Source: Mesorhizobium sp. WSM2240
GTDB lineage: Bacteria > Pseudomonadota > Alphaproteobacteria > Rhizobiales > Rhizobiaceae
Assembly (NCBI RefSeq): GCF_040438645.1
Contig: NZ_CP159253.1
Coordinates: 558,001 to 622,000, forward strand
DNA: 64,000 nt
Direction of reading: 5' to 3'
The position numbers and the translations under genes were made by a program. Shown piece after piece: positions 58,865 to 64,000 of this stretch. The first letter of the stretch is position 1; the number at the start of each line of letters is the position of its first letter. A model generated the notes under the pieces. That model saw only the letters and a program-made list of their open reading frames with translations, did no database searches and was not told the DNA's origin.

Positions 58865-59894
58865 CCTCAGTTGACCGGAATGACGCCAAGCGCGAGGCCG
58901 GTCGGCTCATCGAGGCCTCTGGCGCATGCCGTTGATGGTGACGGAGCGAGCTGGAGCCGGCGCAGGCGCCCGACAGCTTGACGTAGACCTGGTCGTCCTC
59001 CTCATCGACCAGTTCGCAGTCGCCGCCGTCAGCCCGCAGGTAAGAACCCGCGACAGGGTTTTCGCTCGGTCGAGTTTGCACAGGCGCTGTGGCGTGTGGC
59101 AGGCGGGCGCTGACGGCGGGCGAGCCGCCATTGCAGCGTCGCAGTTTGGCGGCCGGCAGCTTCGGGTGCCGCTGGCAATTGAACTGTTTCGGGTGGCGAC
59201 GATCTCCACATCCTGCCGCAAGCGATCGCCGGCTCCAAAATCGACTTTCGACCTTGGCTTGTTCTTGAGGGCGTGGACGTCTGTTGTGCCGGCGGTACAA
59301 GCCTCCGCTGCCGTGATGAGGCATTCGGCGGCCATCGCACTCGCACAAGCACTTGCTCGATTGCTTCGAAGCATGCGAGCCACCCGCAGCCGGCCCTTGT
59401 GTAGCGCGTGACCTGCTCGATAGTGGTGTGCCTGTCCATACGACGGCCCGCTCGATCATCCCTTGATCGACACCGAAGCATTCGCGGGCGAGGGCGCGTT
59501 GCTCGTGATCGCCGCCCCACTGCTCGCTATAATGGTTGGCGATGGCAGGTTGCAGCGTTTCATAACTCATCACTCCGCAATGCGTCCTCTTCGGCGGCAG
59601 GCAACCGAGACTGTCCGCAATGCTATGATTGATGATGGGGAACGCTCTATCGGCACTTTTGCCGAGGACGAGTCCAGTAAGCGCCGACGAGGAGGCAATC
59701 GCGGAGCCGCGGCCGAAGGTCTGGAACTTCGCGTCCGTGATCCTTTCCGTCACCGGATCGATGCTCATCATAAACTTAAGCGGATACTCCCAGGCGATGG
59801 CGCCATCCTCACCGGCTGTATTGGCTCTCTCCAGAACGCTGACACTCTTCGGATTGAGGAAGCACTCGTCGGCCTTGTCGCCGCAGCCCCACAT
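58865..59894 (-). pseudogene. nifU: Decayed nifU (Fe-S scaffold)
   Basis: The frame starts at ATG 59894 with a NifU-like N-terminus and stays recognisable for ~155 residues (FQTFGRGSAIASSSALTGLV, DSLGCLPPKRTHCGVMSYE, CFGVDQGMIERAV). It then shifts. EQVTRYTRAGCGWLACFEAI appears in one frame and LRADGGDCELVDEEDDQVYV with LSGACAGSSS in another. Two of the three N-terminal scaffold cysteines are gone (ACG is AWE, FGCGS is FGRGS), as is one cluster Cys of the central domain. Both the frameshifts and the lost cysteines show loss of function. Confidence 0.9.
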
Positions 59895-59918
59895 GGCCCT
59901 TCTCCCAGTCTCAGGCGA

Positions 59919-60239
59919 TCAGCCGAAGGACTTGCCGCAGCCGCATTTCTCTCGCGCGTTGGGGTTGTCGAAGACAAAGCCGGAGGATTCGAGCCCCGTG
60001 ACGAAGTCGACGGTCATGCCGGTGACATGGGGTTTGGAGCCTGCGTCCACGAACACCTTCACCCCATCTGTCTCGAGGATCGTATCGCCCTCGCGCGAGA
60101 CGCTCTCCAGGCCCATCAGGTATTTGAAGCCGGCGCAGCCGCCGGTCTCGACTATGATGCGAAAGCCTTCCGCCGGCTCGCCGGCGCGGGAAAGAGCTGT
60201 CTTGACGGCGGCAACAGCGTTATCGGTGAGCGTAATCAT
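59919..60239 (-). CDS. IscA/HesB-type Fe-S carrier protein (nif-associated)
   Basis: A 106-residue A-type Fe-S carrier. The three conserved cysteines are in ETGGCAGFKYLMGLE and NAREKCGCGKSFG. It opens MITLTDNAVAAVKTALS. ATG 60239 is chosen; it lies 45 bases below a sigma-54 promoter at 60284. In many diazotrophs such a gene precedes nifU and nifS and helps deliver Fe-S clusters to nitrogenase proteins. Here it heads the unit that contains the decayed nifU, nifS and nifW. Confidence 0.93.
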   Translation of the reverse strand: MITLTDNAVAAVKTALSRAGEPAEGFRIIVETGGCAGFKYLMGLESVSREGDTILETDGVKVFVDAGSKPHVTGMTVDFVTGLESSGFVFDNPNAREKCGCGKSFG

Positions 60240-60283
60240 GGTTCGATTTCTCTTCAGTCCGTGACGTGGTTGCCGACCACCGA

Positions 60284-60298
60284 GCATGGAACGTGCCA
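60284..60298 (-). promoter_or_regulatory. Sigma-54 promoter of the iscA-nifS-nifW unit
   Basis: The minus strand reads TGGCACGTTCCATGC: a perfect -24 and an ATGC at the -12 position with correct spacing. A near-exact NifA site (CGT-N10-ACA) lies 75 bases upstream at 60373-60388. Confidence 0.82.
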
Positions 60299-60372
60299 AA
60301 GCAAGAAAACCGTTTTGAAACAACACATGGCCATAACACTGCTATGATTCTTGTAGGCCATTGCTGGGAAGA

Positions 60373-60388
60373 CGTCGGATAGCCGACA
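60373..60388. promoter_or_regulatory. NifA-like activator site (variant)
   Basis: CGTCGGATAGCCGACA matches TGT-N10-ACA except for the first base, with symmetric CGG/CCG arms like the other sites in this window. It is placed suitably for the minus-strand promoter at 60284. Confidence 0.65.
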
Positions 60389-60402
60389 CATACTGTCGGG
60401 TT

Positions 60403-60418
60403 TGTCGAGTCCGCCACA
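60403..60418. promoter_or_regulatory. NifA activator site of the nifH-type promoter
   Basis: TGTCGAGTCCGCCACA, an exact TGT-N10-ACA, 90 bases upstream of the + strand -24 element at 60508. Together with the variant site at 60373 it may serve both divergent promoters. Confidence 0.8.
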
Positions 60419-60507
60419 CTGGGGCGTTCGGCCTGGTTCTGCTGCACTCTCACGTAAACCACTGACGGCTATGCAGAAGATTTTTTCTGCGCTTGCTTCC
60501 GCGCAGT

Positions 60508-60522
60508 TGGCACGACTTTTGA
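60508..60522 (+). promoter_or_regulatory. nifH-type sigma-54 promoter
   Basis: TGGCACGACTTTTGA is the sequence found at rhizobial nifH promoters (TGGCACGACTTTTGCA) except that the -12 TTGC has become TTGA. The -12 GC dinucleotide is therefore changed, which may weaken it. It lies 90 bases before the nifH 5' relic. Confidence 0.75.
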
Positions 60523-60611
60523 AGTTCCCTTTGGCGAGGCGGCAAGAGTAACGGACCGATCTCATGCCGTGGGTGAACTTGCGATCGATGCAACGAGAGA
60601 GGGAAAGCAAC

Positions 60612-60648
60612 ATGTCAGGTCTGGGTCAGATCCGCTTTCTATGGCAAG
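60612..60648 (+). pseudogene. nifH: 5' relic of nifH (12 codons, frameshifted)
   Basis: ATG 60612 follows GAGAGAGGGAAAGCAAC and reads MSGLGQIRF; removing one extra C near 60632 restores QIAFYGK, the start of NifH (MSxLRQIAFYGKGGIGKST). The match stops just before the P-loop. Short reiterated nifH promoter-plus-5'-end copies are known in rhizobia. Confidence 0.8.
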
Positions 60649-60838
60649 CACCGCCTGTGGAATCCGAATGCCCGATCGGCCGATTCGCGTCGACACCCAC
60701 AGTCGCTCACCTCCGCCAGCGGCGATCGACCGACCTGAATCAGTTCGACCGACAGGTGCCTGTCAGCCTTTTTGCGTCCGCCGTTCAGGACAGCGCGACC
60801 GGCGCGTTCCGAGCGGGTGCCGACGGCGATGCGCGCGC

Positions 60839-60945
60839 TCTCCAGCAACTCTCTGTTCCTGGGCGAGCACGAGATCGGGATCGAGCAGCGCGGCGCGGTC
60901 TGCGGCTGAAGATCGCCCGGTAGGCAACTGATGCTCGACACGTAG
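60839..60945 (+). pseudogene. Probable relic of hmuP/hemP
   Basis: A frame at 60839 reads NSLFLGEHEIGIEQRGAVCG and then, after a shift, LKIAR and RQLMLD. HmuP/HemP proteins show a SLF-G-REV-I-H-GE-YRLRIT-KLILTK pattern of the same length and normally precede hmuS. Identification rests on this partial match and on position. Confidence 0.5.
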
Positions 60946-60964
60946 ATGAAAGCAGGGGCAAGAC

Positions 60965-62026
60965 ATGGACCAGCGCGAGAAACCCTCGCCGGACGAAATC
61001 CGGCGGGCACGGCAAGCCAATCCGATAATACGCGAGCGCGATCTCGCCGCCCAACTGGGCATTTCGGAAGCGGAACTGGTTGCGGCCGATTGCGGTCTCA
61101 GTTCCTTGCGCATCGAGCCGCGCGTCAACGATCTGCTGACCGGCCTCGAAGCGGTTGGCGAGGTGATGGCGCTGACCAGCAATGAAAGCGCTGTGCACGA
61201 GAAGATCGGCGTCTACGACAAGGTGCTAACCGGCGACCAGCATGCCCTGGTGCTCGGCGAGGACATCGACCTGCGCATCTTCCCGAAAGCGTGGGCGCAT
61301 GGCTTTGCCGTCGAGAAGCGCGACGGCGGCGACATCCGCCGCAGCCTGCAATTCTTCGATGCCGCCGGCGAGGCGGTGCACAAGGTGCATCTCAGGTCGG
61401 CCTCCAACCTCTATGCCTATCAAAAGCTGGTGGCGGAGCTCGAATCCTCGAACCAGGAGCCGGTCGTGTCGGTCAAGGCGAGCGTAGCGGACCGGCACGC
61501 AGAGGTTCCGGACCAGGCCGCTACGGCCGACGACCTACGCGAACACTGGAGCGGGCTGACCGACGTGCATCAGTTCTTCGACATGCTGAAAACGCTTAAT
61601 CTCAGCCGCTGCCAGGCGATGCGCATGGTCGGCCAGGATTTCGCCTGGCCGCTCGACAAGGATGCCGTTGGCGCCATGTTCGAACACGCGGTCGAAGCTG
61701 AGATGCCGATCATGTGCTTTGTCGGCAATCGGGGCTGCATCCAGATCCATTCCGGTCCCATCAAGTCGCTCAAGCCGATCGGGCCGTGGATCAATGTGCT
61801 CGACGAGAAATTCCACCTGCATCTCAGGACCCACCACATCCGCGAGGTCTGGGCCGTGCGCAAGCCCACCGGGGACGGTCACGTTACGTCAATCGAAGCT
61901 TATGGCGCCGACGGCAATACGATCATCCAGTTCTTCGGCACGCGCAAGGAAGACGAACGCGAGCGCGGCGACTGGCGCTTCCTGGCCGAGAACCTGCCGC
62001 GTATCCCAATCCCGACCGCAGCGTGA
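60965..62026 (+). CDS. hmuS: Haemin-degrading / haem-trafficking protein HmuS
   Basis: A 353-residue HmuS/HemS/ChuS family protein formed of two repeated domains. The first opens RDLAAQLGISEAELVAADCG, with DIDLRIFPKAWAHGFAVEKR. The second has LKTLNLSRCQAMRMVGQDFAW and the haem-region histidine candidates around MCFVGNRGCIQIHSGPI and FHLHLRTHHIREVWAVRKP. It binds haem and in some bacteria cleaves it to release iron. ATG 60965 has AGGGG 9 nt upstream. It is intact between a hmuP relic and a truncated hmuT, and downstream of a nifH-type promoter. Confidence 0.92.
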   Translation: MDQREKPSPDEIRRARQANPIIRERDLAAQLGISEAELVAADCGLSSLRIEPRVNDLLTGLEAVGEVMALTSNESAVHEKIGVYDKVLTGDQHALVLGEDIDLRIFPKAWAHGFAVEKRDGGDIRRSLQFFDAAGEAVHKVHLRSASNLYAYQKLVAELESSNQEPVVSVKASVADRHAEVPDQAATADDLREHWSGLTDVHQFFDMLKTLNLSRCQAMRMVGQDFAWPLDKDAVGAMFEHAVEAEMPIMCFVGNRGCIQIHSGPIKSLKPIGPWINVLDEKFHLHLRTHHIREVWAVRKPTGDGHVTSIEAYGADGNTIIQFFGTRKEDERERGDWRFLAENLPRIPIPTAA

Positions 62027-62037
62027 GGTATAAATCC

Positions 62038-62640
62038 ATGAGTGTTGCTTTCCGTTTCCGCTCGGCGCTCGCGCCAATCCTCGTGTTCCTGCTGACCGCC
62101 GCTTTGCCTGCTGTGGCCAATGAAGGCGTAGCTGTCTTTTCCGATCCGTCGCGGATTGCCTCGACCGGCGGCTCCATCACCGAGGTCGTCCATGCGCTTG
62201 GCGAGGAAAGCGATCGCCTCGCTCGCGGTTCGACGAGCCACCCGAAAGCCGCGCTGAAGCTGCCCACCGCGGGCTACATGCGTCAGCCATCGCCGGAGGA
62301 TGCTCTGCCGGTCAATCCATCGGTGGTCCTCGCCCTGTATGGCAGCGGACCGAAGAATGCTGTCGCCGTGCCGAAGAAATCGAACGTGTCATTCATCGAG
62401 GCGCTCCAGCATTCCAGCCATGAAGGCATGCTCGGAAAAGTCCGCGTCGTCGGCCAAGGGCTCGGCGTGAAAGCCAAGGCCGAAACGTTGGCGGCCGAGA
62501 TGGATTTGAAGCAGAAGCCAGCCGGGAAGCAGACCTCATCGATCAAGGAACGCAAACGCATCCCGTTCGCGCTGTCGACAAAGGGCGGTAAAATTCTTGC
62601 ACTTGGCACCAGCACGGCTCGCGACGGCATTAAGCTGCCG
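62038..62640 (+). pseudogene. hmuT: Truncated hmuT (haemin ABC-transporter binding protein)
   Basis: It begins with a signal peptide (MSVAFRFRSALAPILVFLLT, cleavage near AVANEG) and HmuT-like sequence: DPSRIASTGGSITEVVHALG, AGYMRQPSPEDALPVNPSVV, VRVVGQGLGVKAKAETLAAE, then LALGTSTARDGI. After about residue 200 homology stops and ~100 unrelated codons follow to a stop at 62934. The C-terminal half needed for haem binding is gone, and hmuU and hmuV are absent. Confidence 0.82.
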
Positions 62641-63092
62641 CTATGCCAGCGACCGCGGGTTGAAGATAAAGAGCCATGTCCACCATGGTGCCCGATCCCG
62701 CTCATCGCGCCGGCTGTTCTGAAGCACTGGTTCGGCGCCCCAACTGAGCCAGGACGGCCATGTCTGCTGGAAACGGCCACACAGCAGGGTTTGTCCTTCG
62801 AGAGATGCGAGACGTGCCGATCGCCAGCTTGGCCGCACGGTCACCGGTACGGCACAGCGACGGAAAGCGGACAGGCCCTGTTAACAGACGGTTGGCGTGC
62901 ATATGCTCGAAAATTCGTTGGCAAAGGGGATTAGAAGAATGCCTTGCCCATGGCATCACATTTCCTATGGTCTGCGGCCGAAACGCAGCGTTTACCGTGC
63001 AACTCGCTTCGTGAGGATGCAGCTTCAGGATGGCGCTGGCGCGAAGCGTGTTCAGCAGCTGCAGGAGAAGTCGCAGAAATGGAGAATTCACG
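62641..63092. other. Junction sequence between hmuT relic and fdxB
   Basis: Sequence of unknown origin joined to the hmuT break point. Frames on both strands are open for up to ~100 codons but match nothing I recognise. It could be rearrangement debris. The last 30 bases hold the fdxB ribosome site. Confidence 0.4.
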
Positions 63093-63410
63093 ATGAGCGC
63101 TTTCGTCACACGCGACGGCTCCACATGGATGCCGCAATATCTGAATGCTATCGATGGCGCTACTTGCATTGGCTGCGGCCGCTGTTTCAAGGTCTGCTCG
63201 CGCGAGGTCATGCACCTTTACGGCATCGATGACGCGGGCGAAGTCCTCGGCGCCTGCGACGGCGATGACGACGACGACTTCGATGGCGAGCTCAATCGCA
63301 TGATCATGGTCGTCGACAATTCCGGCCGCTGTATCGGCTGTGGAGCCTGCGCCCGCGTGTGCCCAAAGAACTGTCAGACCCATGTCGCTGCCGACGAGAT
63401 TGCTGCCTGA
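63093..63410 (+). CDS. fdxB: Ferredoxin III, nif-associated (FdxB)
   Basis: A 105-residue 2[4Fe-4S] ferredoxin. Cluster motifs are CIGCGRCFKVCSREVMHLYG and CIGCGACARVCPKNC, separated by an acidic stretch (CDGDDDDDFDGELN) typical of nif-linked ferredoxin III. ATG 63093 has GGAG 9 nt upstream. It probably carries electrons in nitrogenase maturation or catalysis and precedes nifQ by 29 bases. Confidence 0.94.
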   Translation: MSAFVTRDGSTWMPQYLNAIDGATCIGCGRCFKVCSREVMHLYGIDDAGEVLGACDGDDDDDFDGELNRMIMVVDNSGRCIGCGACARVCPKNCQTHVAADEIAA

Positions 63411-63439
63411 TCTGCCAGACATCCAGCGAGAACGGCACC

Positions 63440-64000
63440 ATGTTCGCCCATCACCATAGCTGTCTCAGCCTCGGGCAATCGCCACCTGTGGACCTGGAGA
63501 TGAGATTCGACCAGCATGTGCTTGCTTGTGTCCTCTCACGTGCCCTCGAGGAGGTCGAGGCCGGCGAGGCGACTGCGACTGAGGCAATGGGCCTGTCGCG
63601 CGCAGAGCTGCAGGATGTCCTGACCCGCCGGTTCCCCGCTATATCTGCCAACGCCTTCTGCCTGGAAAAGGTGAGCGATCCCGAGCCGGATCTGGACGAA
63701 GAACTTCTGCGCGGCCTGCTGCTCGCTCATGCCCGGCCGGGGGAGGAGGCGAGCGCCAGGTTCGCCAAGATCATTGCCCGGCGTGCCTTGCGCAATGACC
63801 ATCTCTGGCAGGACCTTGGCCTTTTCAATCGGGCCGAACTCAGCCGCTTGCTTGCCACGCATTTCCCAACACTGGCGGCCGGCAACACCAAAAATATGAA
63901 GTGGAAGAAGTACATTTATCGCAAGCTCTGCGAGGCCGAAGGTTTTTTGCTATGCACCGCGCCCAGTTGCGGTGAATGCAATGACTTCGAAAGCTGCTTC
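63440..64000 (+). CDS. nifQ: Molybdenum-delivery protein NifQ (3' end beyond window)
   Basis: 187 codons are visible and the stop lies beyond base 64000. The NifQ Fe-S/Mo-binding motif C-x4-C-x2-C-x5-C is complete at the very end (CTAPSCGECNDFESC), preceded by MKWKKYIYRKLCEAEGF, also typical. NifQ supplies molybdenum for FeMo-co. In M. loti R7A nifQ contributes to full symbiotic effectiveness. Because the motif lies near the C-terminus in family members, only a few residues are probably missing. Confidence 0.94.
   Translation, partial: MFAHHHSCLSLGQSPPVDLEMRFDQHVLACVLSRALEEVEAGEATATEAMGLSRAELQDVLTRRFPAISANAFCLEKVSDPEPDLDEELLRGLLLAHARPGEEASARFAKIIARRALRNDHLWQDLGLFNRAELSRLLATHFPTLAAGNTKNMKWKKYIYRKLCEAEGFLLCTAPSCGECNDFESCF

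Noticed and set aside
62641..63211. Open frames on both strands around the hmuT break, possible transposase fragment
   Set aside because: No DDE motif, zinc-finger pattern or inverted repeats could be recognised, so I do not call an insertion sequence.
1..64000. CRISPR arrays, rRNA, tRNA or integration site
   Set aside because: No regularly spaced repeats, cloverleaf-like sequence or conserved rRNA segments were seen on reading; a dedicated tRNA scan was not possible here.

Overview
The window looks like part of a rhizobial symbiosis island, most probably from Mesorhizobium. It carries Nod-factor genes (nodD twice, nodB, C, I, J, H, P, Q and a nodL-like gene), nitrogen-fixation genes (two nifA, nifB, fdxN, nifZ, fixU, nifS, nifW, fixABCX, fdxB, nifQ), dctABD, and a LacI-type regulator beside the second nifA. 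The regulator-nifA pairing is the fixV-nifA2 arrangement known from M. loti R7A. nodH and nodPQ imply a sulphated Nod factor. The genus is inferred from gene content; no species call is possible.

Layout. 0-17 kb is a sparse, decaying accessory zone: a large secreted-effector-like gene running off the left edge, a potassium transporter (kup), a SyrB-like regulator, a DUF982 protein, a dihydrodipicolinate-synthase-family enzyme, a PLP lyase with its divergent XRE/cupin regulator, an alpha-carbonic anhydrase and a nodL-like acetyltransferase. Between them lie relics of an M20 amidohydrolase, a methionine-gamma-lyase-like gene, a MocR regulator, a short-chain dehydrogenase and a GGDEF protein. 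17-27 kb holds nifA2, fixV, dctA / dctBD and a TIM-barrel isomerase. 27-32 kb is a nodD duplication flanking a malic enzyme gene. 32-42 kb is one + strand nod operon (nod box, deleted nodA, nodBCIJH, a DUF2061 membrane gene, nodPQ, broken cysQ). 42-44 kb has ompW behind an FNR/FixK box and a small HTH protein. 44-60 kb, on the minus strand, carries iscA-like, broken nifU, nifS, nifW; fixABCX, nifA; nifB, fdxN, nifZ, fixU, a SIR2-like gene and a two-subunit ABC exporter. 60-64 kb, on the + strand, has a nifH promoter and 5' relic in front of a haem gene set (hmuP relic, hmuS, hmuT relic), then fdxB and a nearly complete nifQ cut by the window edge.

How it fits together. NodD at the nod box should drive the Nod-factor operon. 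FixV probably drives nifA2. NifA with sigma-54 drives fixABCX, nifB and the iscA-nifS-nifW unit; a -24/-12 element and TGT-N10-ACA sites are visible for each. DctABD and malic enzyme supply C4-dicarboxylate carbon to the bacteroid.

The most striking structure is repeated duplication followed by complementary decay. fixV, its putative operator and the isomerase exist in two copies that lost opposite genes. nodD, nod box and the nodA 5' end exist twice. A nifH promoter fragment now sits upstream of haem genes. A SIR2-like gene and an asymmetric ABC exporter sit at the end of the nifB operon and have no evident nitrogen-fixation role.
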